Assembly: GCA_046342195.1 (NCBI GenBank)
Contig: JBKDQE010000018.1
Coordinates: 48,846-112,845, forward strand
Length of the DNA: 64,000 nucleotides
DNA from: CANHBY01 sp046342195
GTDB taxonomy: Bacteria; Pseudomonadota; Gammaproteobacteria; Burkholderiales; Burkholderiaceae_C
Direction: 5' to 3'
Numbering within the stretch: position 1 is the stretch's first letter; the number at the start of each line of letters is the position of its first letter. This document shows, in pieces, positions 43,375-52,204 of the stretch. The notes beneath the pieces were generated by a model. The model saw only the letters and a list, made by a program, of their open reading frames with translations, had not been told where the DNA came from and did not search any database. The translations under genes and the position numbers were made by a program.

Positions 43375-43665
43375 ATGAAACTTCGCCCCTTGCACGATCG
43401 CGTGGTCGTTGAACGCCTCGAACAAGAAACTCAAACCGCTTCCGGCATTCTGATTCCTGGCAATACCAATGAAAAGCCCGATCAGGGCGAAGTCTTGGCT
43501 GTTGGCCCTGGCAAGAAAAGCGACAAGGGCGACTTCATTGCGCTGAATGTCAAAGTCGGTGACCGCGTTTTGTTTGGAAAATACAGCGGCCAGACCGTCA
43601 AGGTTGATGGCAAAGAGTTGCTCGTCATGCGCGAAGAAGATCTCTTCGCCGTCATCGAAAAGTAA
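43375..43665 (+). CDS. groES: Co-chaperonin GroES
   Basis: The 10-kDa lid of the chaperonin chamber, 96 residues. It starts MKLRPLHDRVVVERLEQE with AGGAG seven bases upstream (43363-43367). The mobile loop that contacts GroEL is around TQTASGILIPG (residues about 20-31). An in-frame ATG at 43306 would add 23 unconserved residues and is rejected. It is followed by groEL after 42 bases. CIRCE and a sigma-32-like promoter upstream point to heat-shock control. Confidence 0.98.
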   Translation: MKLRPLHDRVVVERLEQETQTASGILIPGNTNEKPDQGEVLAVGPGKKSDKGDFIALNVKVGDRVLFGKYSGQTVKVDGKELLVMREEDLFAVIEK

Positions 43666-43707
43666 TCCCCTCCCCTAACCACAATTTCTGTATCTGGAGA
43701 AACACAT

Positions 43708-45351
43708 ATGGCAGCAAAAGACGTCACTTTTGGCGGCGAAGCCCGCGCTCGCATGGTTGAGGGTGTCAATATTCTCGCTAACGCAGTCAAGGTTACCTTG
43801 GGTCCCAAGGGGCGTAACGTGGTACTTGAGCGCTCTTTCGGCTCTCCCACCGTCACGAAGGACGGTGTTTCCGTCGCCAAGGAAATCGAACTCAAAGACA
43901 AGCTCCAAAACATGGGCGCCCAAATGGTTAAGGAAGTCGCTTCCAAGACCTCAGACAATGCTGGCGACGGCACCACCACTGCCACCGTTCTGGCTCAAGC
44001 CATCGTCCGTGAAGGCATGAAATACGTAGCTGCCGGCATGAACCCAATGGACCTCAAGCGCGGCATCGACAAGGCCGTTGTGGCATTGATCGAACAGCTC
44101 AAAAAGCAATCCAAACCCACAACCACCAGCAAAGAAATTGCTCAAGTGGGTACCATCTCCGCCAACAGCGACGAAGAAGTCGGCAAGATCATCGCCCAAG
44201 CGATGGACAAGGTCGGCAAGGAAGGCGTCATCACCGTTGAAGATGGCAAGAGCTTGGCCAGCGAACTGGATGTGGTCGAAGGCATGCAATTCGACCGTGG
44301 CTACCTCTCCCCCTATTTTATCAACAACCCCGAAAAGCAAAGCGCCATTCTGGATAACCCCTTTGTGCTGCTGTTCGATAAAAAAATCAGCAATATCCGT
44401 GACCTGCTGCCCACTCTGGAGCAAGTCGCCAAGGCCGGCCGTCCCCTGCTGATTATTGCTGAAGAAGTCGAGGGTGAAGCTCTGGCCACCCTGGTCGTCA
44501 ACACCATTCGCGGCATTTTGAAGGTTGTCGCTGTGAAGGCTCCAGGCTTCGGCGATCGTCGCAAGGCCATGCTCGAAGACATCGCCATCCTGACCGGTGG
44601 CAAGGTCATTGCTGAAGAAGTTGGTCTCACTCTCGAGAAGGTTGCACTGACCGATCTGGGTCAAGCCAAGCGTGTAGAAGTGGCCAAGGAAAACACCACC
44701 ATCATTAATGGCGCTGGTGCTGCTGCTGACATCGAAGCTCGTGTTAAGCAAATCCGTGTTCAAATCGAGGAAGCCACCTCTGACTATGACCGTGAAAAAT
44801 TGCAAGAGCGCGTGGCCAAGCTGGCTGGTGGAGTCGCTGTGATCAAGGTTGGCGCGGCCACCGAAGTTGAAATGAAGGAAAAGAGAGGGCGTGTTGACGA
44901 TGCTCTGCACGCCACCCGTGCAGCTGTTGAAGAAGGCATTGTGGCGGGCGGTGGCGTGGCCCTGTTGCGCGCCAAGCAAGCTGCCGGCGCTATTAAGGGT
45001 GACAATGCTGACCAAGAAGCTGGCATCAAGCTGGTTCTGCGCGCCATTGAAGAGCCCATCCGCATCATCACCCAAAACGCCGGTGATGAGCCCAGCGTGG
45101 TGGTCAACGCCGTATTGGCGGGCAAGGGCAACTACGGTTACAACGCTGCGAACGCCACTTACGGCGACATGATCGAAATGGGCATTTTGGATCCCACCAA
45201 GGTTACCCGCACGGCGCTGCAAAACGCTGCTTCTGTAGCTTCGTTGATGCTGACCACCGAGTGCATGGTATCTGAAGCCCCGAAAGATGATGCTCCCGCA
45301 GCTGGCCCTGCTGGCATGGGCGGTATGGGTGGCATGGGAATGGATATGTAA
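43708..45351 (+). CDS. groEL: Chaperonin GroEL
   Basis: The 60-kDa tetradecameric chaperonin, 547 residues. It opens with MAAKDVTFGGEARARMVEGVN and has the ATP-binding GDGTTTATVLAQ, the apical-domain region RGYLSPYFINNPEKQ and the signature AAVEEGIVAGGGVALLRA. The C-terminal Gly-Met repeat is GMGGMGGMGMDM. GGAG lies nine bases upstream. Codon choice is strongly biased to abundant codons, as expected for a highly expressed gene. It ends 25 bases before a strong terminator. Confidence 0.98.
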   Translation: MAAKDVTFGGEARARMVEGVNILANAVKVTLGPKGRNVVLERSFGSPTVTKDGVSVAKEIELKDKLQNMGAQMVKEVASKTSDNAGDGTTTATVLAQAIVREGMKYVAAGMNPMDLKRGIDKAVVALIEQLKKQSKPTTTSKEIAQVGTISANSDEEVGKIIAQAMDKVGKEGVITVEDGKSLASELDVVEGMQFDRGYLSPYFINNPEKQSAILDNPFVLLFDKKISNIRDLLPTLEQVAKAGRPLLIIAEEVEGEALATLVVNTIRGILKVVAVKAPGFGDRRKAMLEDIAILTGGKVIAEEVGLTLEKVALTDLGQAKRVEVAKENTTIINGAGAAADIEARVKQIRVQIEEATSDYDREKLQERVAKLAGGVAVIKVGAATEVEMKEKRGRVDDALHATRAAVEEGIVAGGGVALLRAKQAAGAIKGDNADQEAGIKLVLRAIEEPIRIITQNAGDEPSVVVNAVLAGKGNYGYNAANATYGDMIEMGILDPTKVTRTALQNAASVASLMLTTECMVSEAPKDDAPAAGPAGMGGMGGMGMDM

Positions 45352-45375
45352 TATCCCGCTGAGTTCATGCTTGCT

Positions 45376-45404
45376 AAAAAGGGTCGCCCATAGCGACCCT
45401 TTTT
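45376..45404 (+). terminator. groESL terminator
   Basis: GGGTCGC (45381-45387), a five-base loop CCATA and GCGACCC (45393-45399) are followed by five T residues, with five A residues before the stem. A textbook intrinsic terminator, probably bidirectional. Confidence 0.92.
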
Positions 45405-45478
45405 ATATGAGATGCAATGCGTGCAGGAAGATAAAAAATACAAATCATAAAAATAGCTACGGCATTATGACCTTAAAA

Positions 45479-45492
45479 CAGAGGTTCCCTAA
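45479..45492 (-). repeat. Solo inverted copy of the GGAACCTCTG end
   Basis: CAGAGGTTCCCTAA is the exact inverse of TTAGGGAACCTCTG at 42917-42930. It lies between the groESL terminator and the flhC stop. No internal part of the element remains beside it. Confidence 0.55.
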
Positions 45493-45502
45493 AGTTACAA
45501 TA

Positions 45503-46039
45503 TTAATGCATGTGAATACCCCCTGCAGATTTTCCCTTCCCTGCACGAGCGGGTGGGCAGCAAAGGCCACAAACATAATTCTTCGCAATTTCATGAGGGT
45601 GTGTCACAAATTTCCCTCCACATTTTGAGCAGGAGGTTAAAGTGAGCATTCCGTTGTCGACAAACTTCACCAATCTCCAGGCTCTGGTAATTGATAACAA
45701 TGGCTCCAAGTTCTGTGTCATCATCTCTTCTTGGTAGAGCTTATAGGCCTTAATCACTGTCTCAATCTCATCCATTTCAGCCACTTTGTTGAGATATTCA
45801 TGAATGTTCAGAAAAAGGCTTGCATGAATATTAGGTTGCCAAGTCATGAACCAGTCAGTCGAAAAGGGCAGCTGGCCCTTACTTGGAGACTTGCCTGAAA
45901 CTTCCTTGTATAGACGGAGCAGCCGCTCATAGGACAAATCCATCTCTGATTCCAAAACCTGCAAACGGGCTCCTAAGTTGATGAGGGTCACTGCTCTCTC
46001 AATTTGCTTGGCTTCACTCAAGATACTTTTAGATTTCAT
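45503..46039 (-). CDS. flhC: Flagellar master regulator subunit FlhC
   Basis: Activator subunit of the FlhD4C2 complex that switches on class II flagellar genes. The 178-residue protein contains INLGARLQVLESEMDLSYERL and LPFSTDWFMTWQPN, both diagnostic. The C-terminal zinc site has CSKCGGKFV and YVCGLCCPP. I choose the ATG at 46039 (MKSKSILSEA), with GGAG nearby; an ATG at 46072 would add 11 residues. It follows flhD after 72 bases. No flagellar structural gene is in the window. A solo repeat end lies just 3' of the gene. Confidence 0.95.
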   Translation of the reverse strand: MKSKSILSEAKQIERAVTLINLGARLQVLESEMDLSYERLLRLYKEVSGKSPSKGQLPFSTDWFMTWQPNIHASLFLNIHEYLNKVAEMDEIETVIKAYKLYQEEMMTQNLEPLLSITRAWRLVKFVDNGMLTLTSCSKCGGKFVTHPHEIAKNYVCGLCCPPARAGKGKSAGGIHMH

Positions 46040-46111
46040 GACATGCTCCATTAAATTGACTCTGCCATCCACTTAGATCCCCAAGGCAGGCGCCTTGATT
46101 CGCCAAATCCT

Positions 46112-46435
46112 TCAGGCAGCTTCCTGATGGCGACCTGCCATCAGAATGCTGGCGTGCAAGCGGTTGGTGGTGTCGTTGGCTGAACCCTTGCCATGGTTGG
46201 TCAAAAGGCTCCAAACCAATTCATCGTCCATACGGAAGCGGCACAACAAGGTATTGCCAGACGCCACTTTCATCATCTGAGCTGGCGTCAGTATGGCGAT
46301 CATTTCGGCACTTTCTTCGGTGATGCCCAAACGGAACAAGGCTTGTTCGCGATCCGACCGAATCAGGCTTTGGGCCAGCATGAGATAGGAAAGGTTGGCT
46401 TCACGGATCTCAGTCAGGATTTGGTCAGCGTTCAT
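46112..46435 (-). CDS. flhD: Flagellar master regulator subunit FlhD
   Basis: Partner subunit of FlhC, 107 residues. The helical core begins ILTEIREANLSYLMLAQSLIRSD and continues ALFRLGITEESAEMIAILTPAQM, matching FlhD. The C-terminal extension (GRHQEAA) is typical of betaproteobacterial forms. It is first in the flhDC pair and divergent from ribBX, so its promoter lies in 46436-46600, next to a solo repeat end. That gap is otherwise empty to my eye. Confidence 0.94.
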   Translation of the reverse strand: MNADQILTEIREANLSYLMLAQSLIRSDREQALFRLGITEESAEMIAILTPAQMMKVASGNTLLCRFRMDDELVWSLLTNHGKGSANDTTNRLHASILMAGRHQEAA

Positions 46436-46598
46436 GTCATCTACCTTTTCAATTCGTTGATCGGGCTGATCGGAAACTGCATCAGCATGAAATGAATTGT
46501 GAACAGGTCTCGTCTATGGCAACATCAGCCCATCTCTGTGGCTTGAGTCCTTGTTTATCCATAGCCTTTGTCAGATGTTTTCTGATAGGGTTATACCC

Positions 46599-46616
46599 AA
46601 GGAACCTCTGCAAAAT
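46599..46616 (+). repeat. Solo GGAACCTCTGCAAAA end upstream of ribBX
   Basis: AAGGAACCTCTGCAAAATC matches the miniature-element terminus. It sits about 45 bases before the ribBX start, between flhD and ribBX, and no partner end follows. It may contribute to or disrupt the ribBX promoter. Confidence 0.55.
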
Positions 46617-46659
46617 CAGAACCCTGTTAATGCGCTCTACACTCAGGCAAAATAGCGGA

Positions 46660-47745
46660 ATGCCCATCTCTCCTATCTCTGAATTGGTTGCCGAGCTGGC
46701 GGCCGGTCAAATGATTATTCTGGTCGACGAAGAAGATCGTGAAAATGAAGGCGATCTCATTCTTGCAGCAGACCATGTAACTCCTGAAGCCATCAATTTT
46801 ATGGCCCGATTTGGCCGTGGTCTGATCTGTCTGACCTTACCCCAAGAGTATTGCCAGCGCCTGGGCTTGCCCCTCATGACTGAGCGAAATGGCACACCAC
46901 ATGGCACTGCTTTTACTGTGTCAATCGAGGCCGCCACAGGCGTCACGACGGGTATTTCCGCAGCAGATCGTGCACGAACCATTCAAGTGGCCGTAGCTCG
47001 CCATGCCCAAGCCAGTGATTTGGTTCAACCCGGCCATGTATTCCCCCTTCAAGCCCAAAACGGTGGAGTGCTGATGCGAGCGGGTCACACCGAGGCCGGC
47101 TGTGATCTTGCCGCCATGGCAGGTTTATCGCCAACTTCTGTCATCTGTGAAATCATGAAAGACGACGGAACAATGGCACGCTTGCCCGATCTCCAAGAGT
47201 TTGCCAATCTTCACGGCTTGAAGATCGGCACTATTGCCAGTTTGATCGAGCATCGTCTGCGTCATGAAAGTCTGATTGATTTTTTGGGAGATCGCACACT
47301 TGTCACGGCTCAGGGAGAATTTCTTTGCAAAACCTTTCGCGACCGCACAGGAGGCATCCACCTTGCCCTGATCAGGGGTACCTGGGCATCACAAGATGAA
47401 GTCTTGGTACGAGTGCATGAACCCCTCTCGGTTCTCGATCTACTCGATGCCAAATCAAAGGCCCACTCCTGGCCTTTACCTCAAGCATTGCAAACTCTTC
47501 AGTCCAGCTCTGCGGCAGTAGCCATTTTGCTGAATTGCGGTGAAACAGGCACCCATCTGCTTGAACGTTTACAAACTCAAATTCCCTCTGCACCTCCCTT
47601 GGATCTTCGAATTTATGGCGTTGGCGCTCAAATACTCCGTCATTTGGGCGTCAGCCGCATGCGCGTGCTGGGGAGCCCGCGTCGCATGCCTAGCATGGTC
47701 GGATACGGTCTCGAAGTGACCGGCTTCATGATGCCGACAACATAA
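46660..47745 (+). CDS. ribB: 3,4-Dihydroxy-2-butanone-4-phosphate synthase fused to a RibA-like domain
   Basis: A 361-residue fusion in riboflavin synthesis. The first 205 residues are a complete RibB, with the Mg-binding acidic loop VDEEDRENEGDLI and RAGHTEAGCDLA. The second half aligns with GTP cyclohydrolase II (RVHEPLSVLDLL, YGVGAQILRHLGV) but lacks the zinc-binding cysteines and the catalytic segment. It is therefore the RibBX type, and probably only RibB is active. I start at 46660 (MPISPISELVAEL); longer in-frame starts run into the repeat end upstream. It leads ribBX-ribH-nusB. No FMN riboswitch was recognised. Confidence 0.93.
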   Translation: MPISPISELVAELAAGQMIILVDEEDRENEGDLILAADHVTPEAINFMARFGRGLICLTLPQEYCQRLGLPLMTERNGTPHGTAFTVSIEAATGVTTGISAADRARTIQVAVARHAQASDLVQPGHVFPLQAQNGGVLMRAGHTEAGCDLAAMAGLSPTSVICEIMKDDGTMARLPDLQEFANLHGLKIGTIASLIEHRLRHESLIDFLGDRTLVTAQGEFLCKTFRDRTGGIHLALIRGTWASQDEVLVRVHEPLSVLDLLDAKSKAHSWPLPQALQTLQSSSAAVAILLNCGETGTHLLERLQTQIPSAPPLDLRIYGVGAQILRHLGVSRMRVLGSPRRMPSMVGYGLEVTGFMMPTT

Positions 47746-47805
47746 TGCCCATCTCGCGTTTATCCTCAAAATGAACCGCTACGTTCAGGTCAAAAAGAAA
47801 TTTTT

Positions 47806-48276
47806 ATGCAAAATGCCAATTCAGGAGAACCTAAACTTCTACAAGGTCATGGTTTGCGCATCGGTTTGGTGCAGGCCCGATTCAATGCCCCTCTCACCGA
47901 CAGCCTTGCACAATTTTGCCTGCGGGAATTGCAGGCCTTGGGGGTCAGATCCTCTGACTGCATCCATGTGACAGTTCCGGGAGCCCTGGAAATACCCCTT
48001 GCTTTGCAATGCATGGCTCGCCAAGATGCCCCTCCTTTTGATGCCTTGATTGGGCTGGGTTGTATTATTCGAGGCGAAACTTACCATTTTGAATTGGTGG
48101 CCAATGAAAGTGGCGCAGGCATCACGAGAGTCAGCCTAGATCATCATATCCCTATTGCCAACGCTATCTTGACGATCGAAAACGAAGCTCAAGCGCTGGC
48201 TCGCGTTCAAAATAAAGGCCGAGACGCTGCCCGAGTGGCCATTGACATGGCCCAGTTGATGAAAGAATTACTATGA
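47806..48276 (+). CDS. ribH: 6,7-Dimethyl-8-ribityllumazine synthase
   Basis: Penultimate enzyme of riboflavin synthesis, condensing the RibB product with the pyrimidine intermediate. The 156-residue protein shows RIGLVQARFNAPLTD, HVTVPGALEIPLALQ, and GCIIRGETYHFELVANES with the catalytic histidine, and PIANAILTIEN. It follows ribBX by 60 bases and overlaps nusB by four bases (ATGA), so riboflavin synthesis and NusB are coexpressed, as in most proteobacteria. Confidence 0.97.
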   Translation: MQNANSGEPKLLQGHGLRIGLVQARFNAPLTDSLAQFCLRELQALGVRSSDCIHVTVPGALEIPLALQCMARQDAPPFDALIGLGCIIRGETYHFELVANESGAGITRVSLDHHIPIANAILTIENEAQALARVQNKGRDAARVAIDMAQLMKELL

Positions 48277-48791
48277 ACTCTCTCTCCAATGCCTCTCCCT
48301 CTGAAACGTCTGCGCTTTCAGAGACAGCCAAGATCAGCCCGGTGCGCAAAAAATCACCTCGCAGACGCTCGCGCGAATTGGCGCTTCAAGGTCTCTATGA
48401 ATGGAGGGTTTCAGCAAGCACAGCTGGTTATATTGATGCCCACATGCGTGAGCTCGAGGAATACCCGAAATGTGACAAGGCCCACTTTGACACGCTTCTT
48501 CATGGGAGTATTCGGGAATGCAAAGACCTTGAAAAGCTGTTTATTAAGCACCTAGATCGAAGCACTGCAGAATTATCGCCCGTAGAGCATGCTGCTTTGC
48601 TGATTGGCGCCTATGAGCTTAGACACTGTTTTGATATTCCTTACAAGGTCGTGATCAACGAAAGCGTCGAATTGACCAAAAGCTTTGGTGGAACCGATGG
48701 TCATAAATATGTTAATGGTGTTTTAGACAAAGTTGCCATAGAACTTCGTTCTGCGGAGGTTCAAGCCATAAAAGCAAGAACCAGCCTTTAA
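48273..48791 (+). CDS. nusB: Transcription antitermination factor NusB
   Basis: Helical RNA-binding protein that, with NusE, binds boxA and supports antitermination in rRNA operons. The 172-residue protein has a 25-residue low-complexity N-terminal extension, then RRRSRELALQGLYEWRVS and the C-terminal signatures LLIGAYELRH, IPYKVVINESVELTKSFG and YVNGVLDKVA. It overlaps ribH. The following 290-base gap holds a possible CCCCC/GGGGG hairpin near 48830-48847 and no recognised gene. Confidence 0.96.
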   Translation: MNSLSNASPSETSALSETAKISPVRKKSPRRRSRELALQGLYEWRVSASTAGYIDAHMRELEEYPKCDKAHFDTLLHGSIRECKDLEKLFIKHLDRSTAELSPVEHAALLIGAYELRHCFDIPYKVVINESVELTKSFGGTDGHKYVNGVLDKVAIELRSAEVQAIKARTSL

Positions 48792-49086
48792 ATAGGCAGC
48801 GACATACGGGGCTTCATGGAAAATTTGCCCCCCTTTTTGAGGGGGTAAAGTGTTGCACACCTCCCTCAAAAGCAGATACAAACCCGATTAAATTGACAGA
48901 CGCGGTCAAAGCAGCTTGCCAGTGATTTTTCAAGCTGACCCTTTTCAGCATGGCAGGTTCATGCGGTATTTGCAAACTTCATGACAAATTCGTGATGATT
49001 TCCTCTATTGCAGGGCACTCAGCCGCAATCATTGCTAAGCTGCCAAAAGTCAATACCGATTTAAACCTCAATCTCCATCATTGAGC

Positions 49087-50880
49087 ATGGTACCCATGTC
49101 CAACGAACATGCTGATTCCGACTATTTGTCTACTTTAGCCGCAGAGTGGAGCAAATTACCACTGCATCCATCGCAAGCAGTCAGTGTCCCTGATCTTCAT
49201 CAGGCTCAGGCGGATCACGATACAAAGTTGGGCTGTATTGGCCGTTATCTTTTGAAGTACAAAATTGGCGAAGGTGGCTTAGGCACGGTCTACGCTGCGC
49301 AAGACCCTCTATTGTCAAGAGTCATTGCCATCAAAACCCTCAATCTTGATGTTGATGATTCGAAGCGCGAAGAAGTCAATGCGATCTTTCTCAATGAAGC
49401 GAGATCTGCAGCAAGGCTTTCTCATCCGCACATTGTCACGGTTTTTGATGCTGGCATGAGTGACCAGAAAGCTTATATAGCCATGGAACTGCTCAAGGGC
49501 CGGGATCTGGCTCAACTGCGCCGCGAAGGTTGGCAACCCACATTAGCACAATCGGCTCTTATTTTGCGTCGCGTAGCAGATGCTTTGGCTTACGCTCACA
49601 GCAAGGGCGTTGTTCACTGCGATATCAAACCAGCGAATATTTTCATGCTCAGCCGTACCCAGCCTCAAGTTCTGGATTTTGGTATTGCCCGGGCTGCACA
49701 CTCCCAAAATTGGATCGCCGCAGCTATGGTCACTGGAGGGTCCCCGTTTTATATGGCTCCCGAGCAATTTCGCCAAGAAAGTGTGGATCGGAGAACCGAT
49801 GTCTACGCCTTGGGAGTTGTTCTTTATGAACTGCTGACAGGCCAAAAACCATTTAATGGCGCGAACCTTGATGAACTCTCGGCTGCAGTGCTTCATCACC
49901 CCCCCCTCCAGGCTCATACACTCAACCCATCTATTCCTCAGGCTCTATCTAACATTGCGATGAGGGCCATGGAGAAAAATCCGGCTGATCGCTATCCGTC
50001 GGCACGCGATATGTCCCAAGAGCTGCGTTGCTGGCTTGAGCATGAACACAATCGACTGAATTTGGGTGAATTCTTTACTCCGGCAGGATCCAGAAAAAAA
50101 ATGGGGGTCGCAGCTGGAATTCTTGCCTTGTCTTTCATAGGGGCCGTTTCTTGGGTCTCGAATCGTTCTGCATCCAAAGGTCTCGAAGAGCCTTTGATAT
50201 CGTTAGCCCCCAGCCATAAGGCTTCCGAACCCTCTAGCCCAGATGCTACCGACATTTCCATGATTTCCATCTGGCCAAAAACTGATACACATCCAGAAAT
50301 CATTCCTGTTGAAGAGGCCATTCCTGTTGTTGAGTCTGCGGCAAGCTCAAAAGTTCCTGTTATTGAGCCCCTCCTGCTGTCTTCAGGGACGCCCGTCATT
50401 GCGCCTCTGGATCTGCCTCGTCCGGCCCCATCTTTTACCCGGGTTGCCAAGCTTGGCAACCTTCAGGAGCTTGCAGGCTCTTTTGATCCTGTTCCGGAAG
50501 AAAACCTCACTAATCAGCCTCAAAAACAGGGAGAGCCCCCTCAAAATCGCCCCCCCGTTCAGCAACCTGGCCGTTTAATTTCTGAATCCAAATCTGGCAA
50601 AGATTCGCGCACCACAGCAGAAGTCATGACGACAAAACCTGCAGCATCAACATCAGTTTCCACGATTGGCATGGGAACACTTCGAATTGCGGTCTCGCCA
50701 TGGGGCCAAGTCGAAGTGAATGGTCATCTTGTAGGGATCACGCCCCCTCTCAATGAACTGAATTTGCCCCAAGGCAAGCATCAAATCATTATTCGTAATA
50801 CTGACTTTGCCCCCTTTACCAGCAGTATCAATATTATTAGCGGGCAATCTATTTTGATCAAACATTCATTCGGACCATGA
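49087..50880 (+). CDS. Membrane serine/threonine kinase with C-terminal PEGA domain
   Basis: A 597-residue eukaryotic-like kinase. The glycine loop GEGGLGTVYAAQ and lysine in IAIKTL lie near residues 60-82. The catalytic loop is HCDIKPANIF, a non-RD form with cysteine before the aspartate, followed by DFGIARA and FYMAPEQF. A single transmembrane segment follows near residue 340 (GVAAGILALSFIGAVSWV), then a Pro/Ser-rich linker, and a PEGA domain at the end (LRIAVSPWGQVEVNGHLVG). Starts at 49081 (TTG) and 49096 are also possible. It overlaps the downstream lipoprotein gene by four bases. Confidence 0.92.
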   Translation: MVPMSNEHADSDYLSTLAAEWSKLPLHPSQAVSVPDLHQAQADHDTKLGCIGRYLLKYKIGEGGLGTVYAAQDPLLSRVIAIKTLNLDVDDSKREEVNAIFLNEARSAARLSHPHIVTVFDAGMSDQKAYIAMELLKGRDLAQLRREGWQPTLAQSALILRRVADALAYAHSKGVVHCDIKPANIFMLSRTQPQVLDFGIARAAHSQNWIAAAMVTGGSPFYMAPEQFRQESVDRRTDVYALGVVLYELLTGQKPFNGANLDELSAAVLHHPPLQAHTLNPSIPQALSNIAMRAMEKNPADRYPSARDMSQELRCWLEHEHNRLNLGEFFTPAGSRKKMGVAAGILALSFIGAVSWVSNRSASKGLEEPLISLAPSHKASEPSSPDATDISMISIWPKTDTHPEIIPVEEAIPVVESAASSKVPVIEPLLLSSGTPVIAPLDLPRPAPSFTRVAKLGNLQELAGSFDPVPEENLTNQPQKQGEPPQNRPPVQQPGRLISESKSGKDSRTTAEVMTTKPAASTSVSTIGMGTLRIAVSPWGQVEVNGHLVGITPPLNELNLPQGKHQIIIRNTDFAPFTSSINIISGQSILIKHSFGP

Positions 50881-51269
50881 AATTTATCATCTCTACTTTA
50901 TCCATCATTGCCCTTTGCTCTTCCCTTGTCGGTTGCGAAACAAAGCTGCCTTCGCGCAACATGACGAAAACCCCTGAGCAACCGGCAGAGAAAGCCCTGA
51001 TGGCCGGCATTCGAAGTTACGAAGAAGCCCAGTATGTTGAATCAGAAAAACATCTGATTCGAGCACTTCAATTGGGTCTGGCAGATCCCTTCAATAAAGC
51101 CTCAGCCCATAAACATCTCGCCTTCATTTACTGCTCTACACGCCGTACAGTTGAATGTGAAAATTCATTCAAAGCTGCTTTGCAAGCAGATCCAGGATTT
51201 TCCTTGAGCAAATCAGAAGCTGGGCACCCTCTTTGGGCCCCTGTCTACCAGCGCCTGAGGCCACAATAG
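50877..51269 (+). CDS. TssQ-like TPR lipoprotein
   Basis: A 130-residue lipoprotein. The signal peptide ends in the lipobox LVGC at residues 17-20. A tetratricopeptide-like region follows (GIRSYEEAQYVESEKHLIRA and HKHLAFIYC). The closing AEAGHPLWAPVYQ resembles the TssQ family associated with type VI secretion clusters. The start overlaps the kinase stop (ATGA), so the pair is probably translated together. No type VI structural gene is in the window. The 244 bases to tolQ show no clear feature. Confidence 0.78.
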   Translation: MKFIISTLSIIALCSSLVGCETKLPSRNMTKTPEQPAEKALMAGIRSYEEAQYVESEKHLIRALQLGLADPFNKASAHKHLAFIYCSTRRTVECENSFKAALQADPGFSLSKSEAGHPLWAPVYQRLRPQ

Positions 51270-51513
51270 AGACTTGCGGACATCCAAGGCCTGTTCGGAA
51301 AGCCCTTGCAAGACACCAAATGCAGGCGGGGGGTGCTGCATGCCAACCATCTAAAATTCTTCGAGCGGGCCCGTAGCGAATGGTTGAAATGTTGGGGATT
51401 TTTTCAGGATTGGAGCCTGAACTTCCCGCCAAAAGTCAAGTCCGTATAGCGTGCATTGGCGCGAACACATTTCAACCCCATCGCATTCCCCAAAATATCC
51501 TTCACTGCCTCAC

Positions 51514-52203
51514 ATGAATCAAGATATTTCCATTATCAACCTCATCCTGCATGCGAGCTGGGTCGTTCAGCTTGTTATGGCGGGGCTGCTTTTAACTTCT
51601 CTCGCCAGCTGGACTGTCATTCTCAGTAAACTTTTTGGGCTTTCGACTGTGCGCCGAGGGAATGATGAATTTGAGCGTGAGTTTTGGTCCGGCAAAAATC
51701 TGAATGAACTTTATGCTGATGCCGGCCGTCATATAGACAGCTCAGCGATGGAGCGAATTTTTGCTTCCGGCATGCGGGAATTTCTAAAGTCAAGAGAGAG
51801 ACACATCATTGATTCTGGGGCAATTCTGGATGGTGCCCGGCGCGCCATGCGGGCCAGTTTTCAGCGTGAGCTGGATTCCATTGAATCAAATTTATCCTTT
51901 CTGGCTTCTGTGGGTTCCGTCAGCCCTTATATTGGTTTGTTTGGCACTGTGTGGGGCATCATGACGGCTTTTATCGGGTTATCAAACGTGCAACAGGCCT
52001 CACTGGCATCTGTCGCGCCCGGTATTGCAGAAGCATTGGTTGCCACGGCCATCGGTCTGTTTGCGGCTATTCCCGCAGTAATTGCCTACAACCGCTTTGC
52101 TCGGCAAATTGACCGTATTGCGATTCAATTTGAAACCTTCATTGAGGAATTTTCAAATATTCTTCACCGCAACATCGGCCAAGTTTCTGCAGAGGGATAT
52201 TGA
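51514..52203 (+). CDS. tolQ: TolQ/ExbB-type proton channel protein
   Basis: A 229-residue inner-membrane protein of the Tol-Pal energy complex. It has one N-terminal transmembrane segment (residues about 15-40) and two more near residues 130-190. The family-specific stretch SVGSVSPYIGLFGTVWGIM and GIAEALVATAIGLFAAIPAVIAYN identify it. I choose the ATG at 51514 (MNQDISIINLILHAS); 51451 would add 21 unrelated residues. One base separates it from tolR. Confidence 0.93.
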   Translation: MNQDISIINLILHASWVVQLVMAGLLLTSLASWTVILSKLFGLSTVRRGNDEFEREFWSGKNLNELYADAGRHIDSSAMERIFASGMREFLKSRERHIIDSGAILDGARRAMRASFQRELDSIESNLSFLASVGSVSPYIGLFGTVWGIMTAFIGLSNVQQASLASVAPGIAEALVATAIGLFAAIPAVIAYNRFARQIDRIAIQFETFIEEFSNILHRNIGQVSAEGY

Positions 52204-52204
52204 C

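Noticed and set aside
43951..45222. 423-codon open frame antisense to groEL
   Set aside because: A well-known artefact of biased codon use in groEL; composition (Asn/Gly/Asp/Leu-rich) is not protein-like.
46436..46659. FMN riboswitch before ribBX
   Set aside because: The conserved FMN aptamer strings were not found in the leader.
48830..48872. CCCCC/GGGGG hairpin after nusB as a terminator
   Set aside because: The stem is only five pairs and lacks a T-tract; mentioned with nusB but not called.
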